A stretch of 49,262 nt of DNA, from assembly GCA_944319885.1 (NCBI GenBank), contig CALUFC010000014.1:1-49262 (forward strand), written 5' to 3'. The stretch comes from an uncultured Coriobacteriaceae bacterium (lineage in GTDB: Bacteria > Actinomycetota > Coriobacteriia > Coriobacteriales > Coriobacteriaceae). Shown piece by piece: positions 1 to 9,266 of the stretch. The notes beneath the pieces were generated by a model. It had not been told where the DNA came from. It did no database searches and saw only the letters and a list, made by a program, of their open reading frames with translations. Made by a program: the position numbers and the translations under genes. How positions within the stretch are numbered: the first letter of the stretch is position 1; each line of letters begins with the position of its first letter.

Positions 1-844
<844 letters not shown>

Positions 845-2203
845 ATGCATATCATCCGAAAGATCTGGTGCCGCACGTATCAGACGGCGTTTCGAGCCGT
901 ACTCCCCGTATTGCCGTATCGCGAGCCCAAGCCGCTCGCCTCGTTTGAGGAGGCGGCCGCGATGCTCGTCCGCACAGGCAAGCATCATGCGCTCATCGTG
1001 ACCGATGCGACCATCATGGCGCTCGGTCTTACCCGGGAGCTTGAACGCCAGCTCACAGCGCATGGCGTCGCGTACAGCATCTTCGATGAGGTGGTACCCA
1101 ACCCAACCATCGCCAACGTCGAAGCGGCGCGCGAGCGCTATCTTGCCAACAACTGCGATGCCATCATCGCCTTCGGTGGCGGCTCGGTCATGGATTGCGC
1201 CAAGGTGTGCGGAGCGCGCATCGTCCGTCCGCGCAAGCCGGTGAAGCGCATGCGGGGTATCCTGCGCGTCCTGCTGCCGCTGCCCACGCTCATCGCCGTT
1301 CCCACCACGGCGGGAACGGGATCCGAGACCACGCTCGCCGCCGTCATCACCGATGGCGAGACGCACTATAAATATCCCATCAACGACTTCTGCCTCATCC
1401 CCCACTACGCGGTGCTCGACTACCGCACCACGATTGGACTACCCGCCGCCATCACCGCGACAACCGGCATGGACGCGCTCGTGCATGCCGTGGAAGCCTA
1501 TATCGGCCGCTCCACCACCAAAGAAACCAGGAGCCGTGCCATCGAGGCGGTCTCGCTCATCCATCGCTATCTGCTGCGCGCCTATCGCGACGGGTCCGAC
1601 GCCGAAGCCCGCAAGCACATGCTCCGCGCAGCATATTGCGCAGGCATCGCGTTTACCAAGAGCTATGTGGGCTATGTCCACGCCGTCGCGCACTCGCTGG
1701 GCGGTCAGTACGGTATCGCGCACGGCCTTGCAAACGCCGTGCTGCTTCCCCATTTCCTCGACGTATACGGTTCCAGCTGCCAGCGCCGCCTTGCCGACCT
1801 CGCCAGGCGCGCGGGCGTCGTGGTGCGCAATGCCGACGATGCACGTGCCGCCGCGCAGTTCATCGCATGGGTCCGCGAGATGAATGCAGCCATGGACATT
1901 CCCACCACCCTGCCCGGCATCCGCGATGAGGATATCCCGCTCATGGCAAAGCGCGCCGACGCCGAGGGCAACCCGCTCTATCCTGTACCCCGTCTCATGG
2001 ATGCCCGCGAGCTCGAGCGCATGTACCATCTGGTGCAGGAGCGCGAACCCGCACCCGCAGTCCGCACCATGCGAGCAGCGCGTGAAATCCAACCCGTCCG
2101 CCGCTCGCCGATCCACCTTGCATCCCGCACCGTGCGCATCGCCCGCGTGGCGGCGCACCGCGCCGCCCGTCGCGCCCGCCGTCGCATCCGCGCCCATCGC
2201 TAG
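845..2203 (+). CDS. Iron-containing (group III) alcohol dehydrogenase with Arg-rich C-terminal tail
   Basis: Predicted NAD(P)H-dependent interconversion of alcohols and aldehydes. The family NAD-binding motif GGGSVMDCAKV is present, followed by TTAGTGSE. The metal-binding region TGMDALVHAVEAY and YVHAVAHSLGGQYGIAHGLAN supplies the Asp and His ligands. I chose the ATG at 845 (MHIIRKIWCRTYQ), because homologous proteins in anaerobes begin in this way. An in-frame ATG at 785 would add 20 unconserved residues. The last ~45 residues (from about 2068) form a strongly basic Arg/Ala tail beyond the usual family end. The aldehyde dehydrogenase starts 8 bases after the stop, so the two form an operon and probably act in sequence on an aldehyde. 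The substrate is unknown. Confidence 0.88.
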   Translation: MHIIRKIWCRTYQTAFRAVLPVLPYREPKPLASFEEAAAMLVRTGKHHALIVTDATIMALGLTRELERQLTAHGVAYSIFDEVVPNPTIANVEAARERYLANNCDAIIAFGGGSVMDCAKVCGARIVRPRKPVKRMRGILRVLLPLPTLIAVPTTAGTGSETTLAAVITDGETHYKYPINDFCLIPHYAVLDYRTTIGLPAAITATTGMDALVHAVEAYIGRSTTKETRSRAIEAVSLIHRYLLRAYRDGSDAEARKHMLRAAYCAGIAFTKSYVGYVHAVAHSLGGQYGIAHGLANAVLLPHFLDVYGSSCQRRLADLARRAGVVVRNADDARAAAQFIAWVREMNAAMDIPTTLPGIRDEDIPLMAKRADAEGNPLYPVPRLMDARELERMYHLVQEREPAPAVRTMRAAREIQPVRRSPIHLASRTVRIARVAAHRAARRARRRIRAHR

Positions 2204-2211
2204 GAGCATCT

Positions 2212-3582
2212 ATGTCTATCGCCGAATCCGTCGCCCGCTGCCGCGCCCACTTCCAAACCGGTGCCACCATACCCATCGACGCCCGTATCAACGCGTTGCG
2301 AGCCCTCGAGCAAGCCATACTCGCCCACGAAGCAGATATCTACGACGCGCTGAAGCAGGACCTGGGCAAATCTGCCACCGAATCATATATGTGCGAGGTC
2401 GGCCTCACCCTTGCCGAGCTTCGCCATCAACTCCGCCACGTGCGCCGCTGGGCAGCCCGTCACCGCAAGCGCACCGGACTCGCCAACTTCCATGCTACGA
2501 GCTTCACCATTGCCGAACCCTATGGCTGCGTGCTCATCATGAGCCCGTGGAACTATCCTTTCATGCTCACGATGGAACCGCTCGTGGGCGCGCTTGCCGC
2601 GGGCAACGTATGCGTGGTGAAACCGAGCGCCTACTCGCCCGCCACCTCCGCCGTCATGCGGAAAATCATCGCGTCGTGTTTGCCAGAGGAGCTCGTATGC
2701 GTGGTGGAGGGCGGACGCGCCGAGAACACCGCCCTGCTCGACCAGACCTTCGATTACATCTTCTTTACGGGCGGCACCACGGTGGGCAAGCTCGTCATGC
2801 AGAAGGCCGCCGAGCATCTCACGCCCATCACGCTTGAACTCGGTGGCAAGAGCCCCTGCATCATCGCGAAAGACGCCAACCTCAAGGTCGCAGCCGCACG
2901 CGTGGTCTTCGGAAAATACCTCAACTGCGGTCAGACCTGCGTTGCTCCCGACTACATCCTCGTTGACGAGCAGGTGCACGACGCGTTCCTGCATGAGGTT
3001 CGCACGCAGATCACCTCCATGTACGGCACGCATCCCCTCGACAATCCCGACTGGGGTCATATCGTCAACGAAAAACACCTGAAGCGCCTCATGGGGCTTA
3101 TCGACCCCGCGAAGGTTGTGTTTGGCGGCGACGTGCGCGAAGAGACGCTCCAGATCGCTCCGACCATCATGGACAATGTGACTGCCGAGGATGCCGTCAT
3201 GGGCGAGGAGATCTTCGGCCCCATCATGCCTATCATCACGTACGCCACCATCGGAGAAGCGGAGGCCTTCATCAAGGCCCGTCCCAAACCCTTGGCGCTT
3301 TATCTGTTTACGCGCTCAAAGAATATCGAGCAGCGTTTTCTCACGCATGTGCCCTTTGGCGGCGGCTGCGTGAACGATACCGTGGTGCACCTTGCTACGA
3401 GCGAGATGGGCTTTGGAGGCGTGGGTGCCTCGGGTATGGGAAGCTACCACGGCAAGAAGAGCTTCGACACGTTCAGCCATGAGAAGAGCATCTTGAAGAA
3501 GCACCTCTGGATCGATTTGCCCCTGCGCTACCAGCCATTCAGTGGCTGGAAAGATAACGTAATCCGTCTGTTTTTGCGATAG
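2212..3582 (+). CDS. Aldehyde dehydrogenase, class 3-like
   Basis: NAD(P)-dependent oxidation of aldehydes to acids. The 456-residue length and lack of an N-terminal extension match the class 3/YwdH-type ALDHs. Visible motifs are MSPWNYPFMLTMEPLVGALA (Rossmann entry), VVKPSAYSP (cofactor-binding Lys), FFTGGTTVGKLVM, LELGGKSPCI with the general-base Glu, and NCGQTCVAPDY with the catalytic Cys. The C-terminal hydrophobic and aromatic residues LRYQPFSGWKDNVIRLFLR resemble the tail of class 3 enzymes. GGAG in TAGGAGCATCTATG sets the start right after the alcohol dehydrogenase stop, implying co-transcription. Long-chain or short-chain specificity cannot be read from the sequence. Confidence 0.92.
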   Translation: MSIAESVARCRAHFQTGATIPIDARINALRALEQAILAHEADIYDALKQDLGKSATESYMCEVGLTLAELRHQLRHVRRWAARHRKRTGLANFHATSFTIAEPYGCVLIMSPWNYPFMLTMEPLVGALAAGNVCVVKPSAYSPATSAVMRKIIASCLPEELVCVVEGGRAENTALLDQTFDYIFFTGGTTVGKLVMQKAAEHLTPITLELGGKSPCIIAKDANLKVAAARVVFGKYLNCGQTCVAPDYILVDEQVHDAFLHEVRTQITSMYGTHPLDNPDWGHIVNEKHLKRLMGLIDPAKVVFGGDVREETLQIAPTIMDNVTAEDAVMGEEIFGPIMPIITYATIGEAEAFIKARPKPLALYLFTRSKNIEQRFLTHVPFGGGCVNDTVVHLATSEMGFGGVGASGMGSYHGKKSFDTFSHEKSILKKHLWIDLPLRYQPFSGWKDNVIRLFLR

Positions 3583-3602
3583 GTATCGTCTGGGGCTGCA
3601 AG

Positions 3603-3624
3603 CCGGCAATCTTTTCATTGCCGG
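3603..3624 (+). terminator. Hairpin after the aldehyde dehydrogenase (no T-tract)
   Basis: CCGGCAAT and ATTGCCGG form a perfect 8-bp stem around a cttttc loop, 20 bases after the ALDH stop. No run of T follows, so this could be a weak terminator or an mRNA end. It overlaps the -35 of the tRNA promoter. Confidence 0.4.
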
Positions 3625-3646
3625 ACGGGCAAAATCAACGTATACT
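3618..3646 (+). promoter_or_regulatory. Promoter of the tRNA-Pro/tRNA-Gly unit
   Basis: TTGCCG (3618-3623), a 17-base spacer, then TATACT (3641-3646). The predicted transcription start is about 8 bases before tRNA-Pro. Spacing and -10 match the housekeeping sigma-70 consensus well. Confidence 0.65.
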
Positions 3647-3661
3647 ATCGCTTCAGGACGT

Positions 3662-3738
3662 CGGGACGTGGCGCAGTTTGGTAGCGCGCCTGCTTTGGGA
3701 GCAGGATGTCGCAGGTTCAAATCCTGTCGTCCCGACCA
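3662..3738 (+). tRNA. tRNA-Pro (anticodon TGG)
   Basis: Full cloverleaf. The acceptor stem CGGGACG pairs with CGTCCCG, the anticodon loop reads CTTTGGGA with TGG, and the T-arm has GGTTCAAATCC. The discriminator A is followed by an encoded CCA. 77 bases. Confidence 0.97.
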
Positions 3739-3741
3739 TAT

Positions 3742-3815
3742 GCGGGCGTAGTTCAATGGTAGAACCCCAGCCTTCCAAGCTGATGACGCGGGTTCGATTC
3801 CCGTCGCCCGCTCCA
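3742..3815 (+). tRNA. tRNA-Gly (anticodon TCC)
   Basis: The acceptor GCGGGCG pairs with CGCCCGC, the anticodon loop is CTTCCAA with TCC, and the T-arm is GGGTTCGATTCCC. The discriminator T is followed by an encoded CCA. It lies 3 bases after tRNA-Pro and is transcribed with it. Confidence 0.97.
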
Positions 3816-3824
3816 GAACGCATT

Positions 3825-3860
3825 CGAGCCCGGCGCCTCCGCGCGCCGGGCTCGTTTTTT
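3825..3860 (+). terminator. Strong intrinsic terminator of the tRNA unit
   Basis: A 12-bp perfect GC-rich stem (CGAGCCCGGCGC with GCGCCGGGCTCG), a 6-base loop, then six T. It ends the tRNA-Pro/tRNA-Gly transcript. Confidence 0.93.
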
Positions 3861-3886
3861 ATCAGCTTTGGAGATGGCTGTTTCAT

Positions 3887-4031
3887 TTTTTCAGCTACTC
3901 AATGGTTTAGCGTCTATGACTTCAGCACGAGAGACTCTATACAAAGAACGTGCAGGTAATCATTGCGTCAAAACACTGAAATCGCAAGTCTACTCAAGCC
4001 ACCCGCTCATAACCATTGAATAGTTGAAAAA
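3887..4031. repeat. ~145-bp element bounded by 21-bp imperfect inverted repeats
   Basis: Bases 3887-3907 and 4011-4031 are inverted repeats matching at 19 of 21 positions; the left arm begins TTTTTCAGCTACTC. The inside has no convincing ORF and is more AT-rich than its surroundings. It lies between a terminator and the 3' end of the convergent MFS gene, the rest of the 3816-4100 gap being featureless. It could be a MITE-like remnant or a long-range RNA stem. No target-site duplication is obvious. Confidence 0.5.
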
Positions 4032-4100
4032 GCCGCGAACAATGTCGCGCTAAAAGGGCTGGACTACCGACATCCGAACAAAACCCTGACATCGAAAAGG

Positions 4101-5276
4101 TTATTGCCGGACACGACGCATCACCGTGTTCAGGTGCTCGGCCGCAACGATCATCACGGTAAGGATAACGGCGAGATACAGCGGATACAGCCCGGCACCT
4201 ACCGCCTGCGCGAGCACGCCGAAGAGTGGCGACATGACCAGAGAGCCCACATAGGCAACGGCCATCTGCATGCCCGTGAGCTCGAGGGCGATATCCTCGC
4301 CAAACCGATACGGGGTCGCGTGAATGATCGATGGGTAGATGGGCGCGCAGCCGGCACCGATAAGGAGAAGCCCTGCGATAAGGAGACTATCCCCTGCCGG
4401 CACAAGCACGAGAGCCACGCCGAGCGCAATCAGCACCTGCCCGAGGCGAATCATCGCGTGATCGCGAAGACGCATGGAGATAAACCCGCTCGCAGCGCGA
4501 CCGACCGTGATGCCGATATAAAACAGCGACGCCCAGCTCGCCGCAGTCTCGGCGTCGATGCCGCGTGCCAAGGTGCAAAACGTTGCCGCCCAGTTGCCAC
4601 ACGTACTTTCGAGCGCACAGTAGCAAAAGAAGCAGATAAGGACCGACGGCACACCCGCCACGCGCAAAAGCTCACGTCGGGACCGGCGCGCCGCCGGAGT
4701 ATTGCTTGGGCTCGCCTCAGGGTGTGGCAACGAGCGGTCGCGCCAAAGCGGCAGCGAAAGAGTGAGCACCACCGAAATCGCTACCTGAATACCGCCGAGC
4801 ACGAGAAATCCGAGCGACCACGTACCGCCCGAGATGCACATCGCCATGATGAGAGGACCCGCGCTGGCACCGATGCCCCACATGCAGTGAAGCCAGCTCA
4901 TGTGTTGCGACTCGTAGTGCACCGCCACATAGGTATTAAGCGCCGCATCGACCGCGCCGGCGCCCAATCCGTACGGAATGGCGAGCAGGCACAGCTGCCA
5001 AAACGTATCGGCAAGCGAGAAGCCCACAAGCGCAAGAGCAGTCAGCGCAACGCTCGCGGCGGTCACCTTGCCCGTGCCAAAGCGCTCGACCATGCGCACC
5101 GACAAGAGGCTCGATGTGATGGTGCCGCAGCAGATGATCATGTTCAGGGCGCCAACCCACGATATGCCAGCACCCAGTGCAGGCGACATAACGGGCCACG
5201 CCGACCCAATAGCAGAATCAGGCAGACCAAGGCTTATGAACGCCAGATATATGATGGGCAGCAATCCCGCAGGCAT
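4101..5276 (-). CDS. Major facilitator superfamily permease
   Basis: Polytopic inner-membrane transporter of about 391 residues with roughly 12 hydrophobic segments. It opens MPAGLLPIIYLAFISLGLPD, then SAIGSAWPVM. This N-terminus resembles the FucP/sugar-type MFS branch common in anaerobic Gram-positives. The central cytoplasmic loop is charged (around SLPHPEASPSNTPAARRSRR). I chose the ATG at 5276 because GAGGGGG lies just upstream. An in-frame GTG at 5297 would add 7 residues. The substrate cannot be assigned. The gene is monocistronic, convergent with the tRNA unit and divergent from the membrane protein at 5392. Confidence 0.88.
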   Translation of the reverse strand: MPAGLLPIIYLAFISLGLPDSAIGSAWPVMSPALGAGISWVGALNMIICCGTITSSLLSVRMVERFGTGKVTAASVALTALALVGFSLADTFWQLCLLAIPYGLGAGAVDAALNTYVAVHYESQHMSWLHCMWGIGASAGPLIMAMCISGGTWSLGFLVLGGIQVAISVVLTLSLPLWRDRSLPHPEASPSNTPAARRSRRELLRVAGVPSVLICFFCYCALESTCGNWAATFCTLARGIDAETAASWASLFYIGITVGRAASGFISMRLRDHAMIRLGQVLIALGVALVLVPAGDSLLIAGLLLIGAGCAPIYPSIIHATPYRFGEDIALELTGMQMAVAYVGSLVMSPLFGVLAQAVGAGLYPLYLAVILTVMIVAAEHLNTVMRRVRQ

Positions 5277-5351
5277 GGTACCCCCTCGAGTCGGCACTGG
5301 AACAACCGGGATAGTCTACCGCAAGTCGCAGGCTCAAGGGCCATCGCGCGG

Positions 5352-5357
5352 TATAAT
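5352..5357 (+). promoter_or_regulatory. -10 box upstream of the small membrane protein gene
   Basis: A perfect TATAAT 35 bases before the start at 5392. The -35 region is poor (CAGGCT at the expected distance), so the promoter may need an activator or be weak. Confidence 0.45.
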
Positions 5358-5391
5358 CACGCCAACGTGCGAAGAGAAACGGAAGCATCCG

Positions 5392-5868
5392 ATGAAGAAG
5401 CCCCTCGTTGTAAACCTCATCCTTTGGATTGTGGTCGCCGCCGCGACGATCGCATTCCTGGCGTGGTACCACCTCGCAGGCGGCGACGCATCCGCCGCGA
5501 TGAGCGCAGGCCCGATCATGCTGGGAACCGTGCTCGCCGCCCCGGTGCTGCTCTACGCCATGGGGGCCGTTCTCGGGCTTTTGCTTATCATCTACAAAGA
5601 CGTGCAGATGGGTCGCACGGGCAAGCGCGTCGCACTTGCTTTCGCGCTGCTGGCGCTCGCGCTCATCCTCATTGGGGGCCTGCCCGCGCTGGCACCCGAT
5701 ACCGCGGGAGAGCTCGCGGCCTCGGTTATCATCGTTCATTACGTCACCGCTGCCGCGCCCATCCTCATCATGATGTTCGGCTTCCTCTATGCGCTCGGCT
5801 TCGCACCCACCGACACGAGCAAACGCAGCCGCTTTGCCAAGTACCTGCCGAAGGACCACTTCGAATAA
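5392..5868 (+). CDS. Hypothetical four-TM membrane protein
   Basis: I do not recognise a named family. The 158-residue protein starts MKKPLVVNLILWIVVAAA. It shows four hydrophobic helices at about residues 6-27, 40-66, 78-98 and 108-136, with a short charged loop KDVQMGRTGKR between helices 2 and 3. The basic C-terminus is SKRSRFAKYLPKDHFE. There is no signal-peptide cleavage site and there are no catalytic motifs. ATG 5392 is preferred because it follows the TATAAT at 5352 and a GGAAG sequence; longer in-frame starts would run into the divergent permease. It is followed after 16 bases by the DUF554 gene, so the two are probably co-transcribed. Confidence 0.75.
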   Translation: MKKPLVVNLILWIVVAAATIAFLAWYHLAGGDASAAMSAGPIMLGTVLAAPVLLYAMGAVLGLLLIIYKDVQMGRTGKRVALAFALLALALILIGGLPALAPDTAGELAASVIIVHYVTAAAPILIMMFGFLYALGFAPTDTSKRSRFAKYLPKDHFE

Positions 5869-5884
5869 GCGCCTTTACAGATCC

Positions 5885-6601
5885 ATGGCTGGCTTAGGGA
5901 CAACCATCAACGTCGCGCTCATCGTCGCGGGCGGCGCCTTTGGCCTTGTTGGCGGACGCCTCATCACACCGCGCATCCAAGAGGGCCTTATGAAGGCGAC
6001 CGGTGTTTCCGTCGTATTCATCGGTCTTGCCGGCGCACTGGAGGGCATGCTCACCATCGAGGCTGGCTCCGTCGCCGCAGGCGGCACGATGGTGATCGTC
6101 ACATCGCTTGCCGTCGGCACGCTCATCGGCGAACTTGTCGACCTCGCCTCATGGTTCGAACGCCTCGGCGCATGGCTCAAGCGCATCTCAGGCAACAGCG
6201 ATAACGCCGCGTTCATGGACGGGTTCATAACGGCATCGCTCACCGTGTGCATCGGCGCGATGGCGATCGTGGGCGCCCTGCAAGACGGCCTAACCGGAGA
6301 CTGGTCGATGCTCGCGCTGAAAGGGGCCCTCGATGCCATCATCATCTGCGCGATGGCAGCATCGATGGGAGTTGGCTGCCTGTTTTCCGCCGTACCCGTT
6401 GGTGTCTTGCAGGGCCTCGTCACGCTGTTGGCACGCCTGATTCAGCCCGTCATGACCGATGCCGCCCTCGCCAACCTCTCCATGGTGGGCTCGATCCTCA
6501 TCTTCTGCGTGGGCGTCAACCTCATCCGCGAGCGCACCTTCAATACGGCAAACATGCTTCCCGCGGTTGTCATCGCCGCGACACTCGCATTCGTGCTCTA
6601 G
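5885..6601 (+). CDS. DUF554 family membrane protein (YdfK/YqgA-like)
   Basis: Integral membrane protein of 238 residues with about seven hydrophobic segments. It opens MAGLGTTINVALIVAGGAFG followed by LVGGRLI. The sequences GVSVVFIGLAGALEGML, DGFITASLTVCIGAMAIVGAL and GALDAIIICAMAASMGVGC match the DUF554 pattern, in which GAM.I.G...DG and D......A...G are conserved. The molecular function of this family is not established, although a transport role has been suggested. The start at 5885 follows a weak ribosome site. It lies 16 bases after the preceding membrane protein and converges with modC. Confidence 0.88.
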   Translation: MAGLGTTINVALIVAGGAFGLVGGRLITPRIQEGLMKATGVSVVFIGLAGALEGMLTIEAGSVAAGGTMVIVTSLAVGTLIGELVDLASWFERLGAWLKRISGNSDNAAFMDGFITASLTVCIGAMAIVGALQDGLTGDWSMLALKGALDAIIICAMAASMGVGCLFSAVPVGVLQGLVTLLARLIQPVMTDAALANLSMVGSILIFCVGVNLIRERTFNTANMLPAVVIAATLAFVL

Positions 6602-6609
6602 CATCGGTG

Positions 6610-7680
6610 CTACGCACGGACGAGATGGATGCGCCGCGCATCGAAATGCATGCGCAGCACGTCGCCCTCCCGCGGCAGCTCATGCTCGTCCGAACCTACA
6701 AGGTTGACCTTCCACTGCAGGCGATTCGGTGAATCGGCACGTGGCGGGTCGAGCAGCACGAGCCGCTCGAAGCGGGCATCGCTCACCCGCGCCACATGCA
6801 GATCGTAGGTATTGCGCCCCGGTTCCGCGCGGTTGTCACGATGGAAATAGGAGGCGCGCACGCCCAGATACGCTACGTCGTCGGGCACCTCATAGCCCAC
6901 ATCGAACACCATGCCCCAATCGGTTGCCTCCACCTCGGTGGAAGACACCTTACGCGCGGGCGAGGTGTTCTTGCAACCGGTGAGCCGCAGCGTCGAGAGC
7001 GTCTGGGGTGAGCGCATGAGCTCAATCGGAGCGCCATCCTCCACAACGCGGCCCTCGTGCACCACCACGATGCGGTCGGTGAGCCGGCACGCTTCATCGA
7101 TATCGTGGCTCACGTAAAGCACCGTGGCGTCGAGCACATCAAACAGGTCGAGCAGGTTTTGCTCGAGCGCACTTTTTAGGAACGAATCAAGCGCCGAAAA
7201 GGGCTCATCGAACATGTAGATCCCTGGATGCGCCGCGATCATGCGAGCGAGCGCCACGCGCTGCTGCTGTCCGCCCGACAGGCGAGCTGGAAAGCGCGCT
7301 GCATACGACTCCATGCCGAAGATGGCAAGATAGCGTCGAGCGAGGTGCTGGCGAGCCTCCGCATCAAGCGCAGCATCCATGCCGGCGCACACGTTCTCGA
7401 GCACGGTGAGATTGGGGAACAGCTGATAGTTCTGGAACAGCAGGGCGCACTTGCGCTCCTGCGGGGTGAGGTTGATGCCGCGCGCGGAATCGAAGAACGT
7501 AACACCGTTCACGCGGATCACGCCCTCATCGGGTGTCTCCACACCGGCGATGCACCGCAAGGTACAGCTCTTGCCGCACCCCGAGGCACCGAGCAACGCC
7601 ACGCGCTCCTCCCCCGCCTCGAACTTCATGGCGAGCGTGAACCCCGGATACCGCTTGGTGATGTCCAGCTCGAGCGACAT
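6610..7680 (-). CDS. modC: Molybdate ABC transporter ATP-binding protein
   Basis: Cytoplasmic ATPase energising molybdate uptake. Walker A is GASGCGKS (about residues 30-37), the Q-loop FQNYQLFPNLTV, the signature LSGGQQQR, Walker B YMFDEP and the H-loop VSHDIDEA. After the nucleotide-binding domain (about 1-235) there is a ~120-residue C-terminal domain in the place of the ModC TOBE/MOP oxyanion-sensing domain. Its sequence is divergent, so the molybdate-binding assignment there is weaker. The ATG directly follows the modB TAG stop with no gap, showing translational coupling. The context modA-modB-modC supports molybdate rather than sulfate. Confidence 0.9.
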   Translation of the reverse strand: MSLELDITKRYPGFTLAMKFEAGEERVALLGASGCGKSCTLRCIAGVETPDEGVIRVNGVTFFDSARGINLTPQERKCALLFQNYQLFPNLTVLENVCAGMDAALDAEARQHLARRYLAIFGMESYAARFPARLSGGQQQRVALARMIAAHPGIYMFDEPFSALDSFLKSALEQNLLDLFDVLDATVLYVSHDIDEACRLTDRIVVVHEGRVVEDGAPIELMRSPQTLSTLRLTGCKNTSPARKVSSTEVEATDWGMVFDVGYEVPDDVAYLGVRASYFHRDNRAEPGRNTYDLHVARVSDARFERLVLLDPPRADSPNRLQWKVNLVGSDEHELPREGDVLRMHFDARRIHLVRA

Positions 7681-9246
7681 CTAGCACCTCTTCTCGTCTG
7701 CCGCGAAGTCCGTCTCGGCGATGAGCGCGCGGAGCGCCTCGCGGTCGATACGCAGCGCATCACCGCCCGCCTCGGGTACTGACTCCGATACAGCCCGATG
7801 CCGACCCCGCCCAGAGGCAACGCCGCCGCGCTCGCGATACCGCTGGCTATGCGCGGTATAGAGGTTGATGAAGAGCACGACCACGAAGCTGAAGAGGATG
7901 ACCACGATGACCCAGAACAGGGCGACATCGGTGTTGCCGCTCATCCACTCGAAGTAGATGGCGATCGGAATGGTCTGCGTCACGCCGGCGTAATTGCCCG
8001 CGAAAAACAGCGTGCATCCAAACTCGCCCATGGCGCGCGCGAATGCAAGCACCGTGCCCGCCGCGATCGAGGGCCACGCAAGGGGCAGCATGAGTCGCGC
8101 GAAGATGCGCCCCTCGCTCCACCCGAGCGTGCGCGCGGCATCAAGCATGGCGGCGTCGAGCGATTCGAAGGCACCGAGCGCTGTGCGATACATGAGCGGA
8201 AAGCTCACAACGACCGCCGAGATAACCGCCGCTTCCCACGTGAACACAAGCGAAACGCCATGATCGATGAGCCACTGCCCCACCGGCGTCGACTGACCGA
8301 ATAGCAACAGCAGTAAAAAACCGCACACCGTGGGCGGCAACACCATCGGTATGGTGAAGACCGAGTCGAGCGCGCCCTTGAGTCTGCTCGACGTCCCCAT
8401 CGTGCGCCAGGCCGCAACGAGCCCGAGCACGAACGTGATGACAAGCGCCACGGCGCTTGTTTTGAGCGACACCCAAAACGGCCGATAGTCTACTCCGGAG
8501 AAAAACGTGCCCAGCTGCTGGAGGGGACCTGGGGCCGCCGCCACGGGCACCTCGGATGCCGGAACAAGCCGCGCGCCGTCGCACCAAAGCGCGCCCTCGG
8601 AAAGATCAAGCCCGCTGGCCTCAGCCGCCGTCGTGGGATCCTCTCCCGCGCCGAGCGACGCGGGCTGCACCGCACAGTACCGACCCTCGCCCGCATCGAC
8701 GGCAAATCGGTACGTATACGAGCCGATGGTCATATCCTGGGCATCGGTCACGATAACCTCGCGATCGGCGGCGATGTCCGCGATGAGGGTGCCGCCGCGT
8801 GAGGATTCCTCGTCGAGCTGCTCGACGAGGGCGATGAGCGCATCGCGCTGCACGGCGTCGGTCAGTTCCAGCCCCGCCTCTGCCGCCGCCGCAGCGTCAA
8901 CATAGATCATGATCGCCTCATTGGTGGCAAGTGCGACCAGCGTCGCTTCGCTGGGAAGCGGGTAACGATAGCCCAGATCGACATCGTTAACGGGACGAAG
9001 CGCGCCTTTCTGGTAGCGCTTGAACCCCACAAGGCCGATCCCTACCTCCTCGTTGAGCGCCGCCCCCTCCTCGGCCACCGCCGCCTCGGTCTTCGCCAAC
9101 GCGACCATCGGCACGCTCAGGCACGCGCATGCAACCACCAGCACAGCGATAATCAGCGCGAACGCGCGCGCGGCACACGAGCCGAGCGGCCCCGGCACGA
9201 AACCGGAGCCGCTCTCGGGGCGCGTCTTGATCTTCGAGAAGCGCAT
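7681..9246 (-). CDS. modB: Molybdate ABC transporter permease with large N-terminal extracytoplasmic domain
   Basis: Membrane subunit that passes molybdate. The permease core (from about residue 235) has the ModB pattern: FWVSLKTSAVALVITFVLG, TIPMVLPPTVCGFLLL, the coupling-helix EAA motif in LDAARTLGWSEGRIFARLML, and FARAMGEFGCTLFFAGN. The protein has 521 residues, about twice the usual ~225. Residues 1-55 form a TM/signal anchor. Residues about 56-230 form an Ala/Glu/Asp-rich, probably extracytoplasmic domain that I do not recognise, and a ~50-residue hydrophilic tail follows the last helix. The start at 9246 has GAGGGAAGG upstream. It lies 20 bases after modA. Confidence 0.9.
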   Translation of the reverse strand: MRFSKIKTRPESGSGFVPGPLGSCAARAFALIIAVLVVACACLSVPMVALAKTEAAVAEEGAALNEEVGIGLVGFKRYQKGALRPVNDVDLGYRYPLPSEATLVALATNEAIMIYVDAAAAAEAGLELTDAVQRDALIALVEQLDEESSRGGTLIADIAADREVIVTDAQDMTIGSYTYRFAVDAGEGRYCAVQPASLGAGEDPTTAAEASGLDLSEGALWCDGARLVPASEVPVAAAPGPLQQLGTFFSGVDYRPFWVSLKTSAVALVITFVLGLVAAWRTMGTSSRLKGALDSVFTIPMVLPPTVCGFLLLLLFGQSTPVGQWLIDHGVSLVFTWEAAVISAVVVSFPLMYRTALGAFESLDAAMLDAARTLGWSEGRIFARLMLPLAWPSIAAGTVLAFARAMGEFGCTLFFAGNYAGVTQTIPIAIYFEWMSGNTDVALFWVIVVILFSFVVVLFINLYTAHSQRYRERGGVASGRGRHRAVSESVPEAGGDALRIDREALRALIAETDFAADEKRC

Positions 9247-9266
9247 GGCACCTTCCCTCAGGCGTC

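Noticed and set aside
3316-3756. Minus-strand reading frame containing GRQDLNLRHPAPKAGALPN
   Set aside because: This peptide is the antisense translation of tRNA-Pro, a well-known false protein in databases; the rest is antisense to the aldehyde dehydrogenase.
3653-3886. Minus-strand frame containing GTTGFEPATSCSQSRRATKL and DGNRTRVISLEG
   Set aside because: Another classic false protein made from antisense tRNA-Pro and tRNA-Gly plus the terminator.
4104-5897. 597-residue plus-strand frame over the MFS gene
   Set aside because: Antisense to a clear transporter; the His/Arg-rich sequence has no motifs and it overlaps two real genes.
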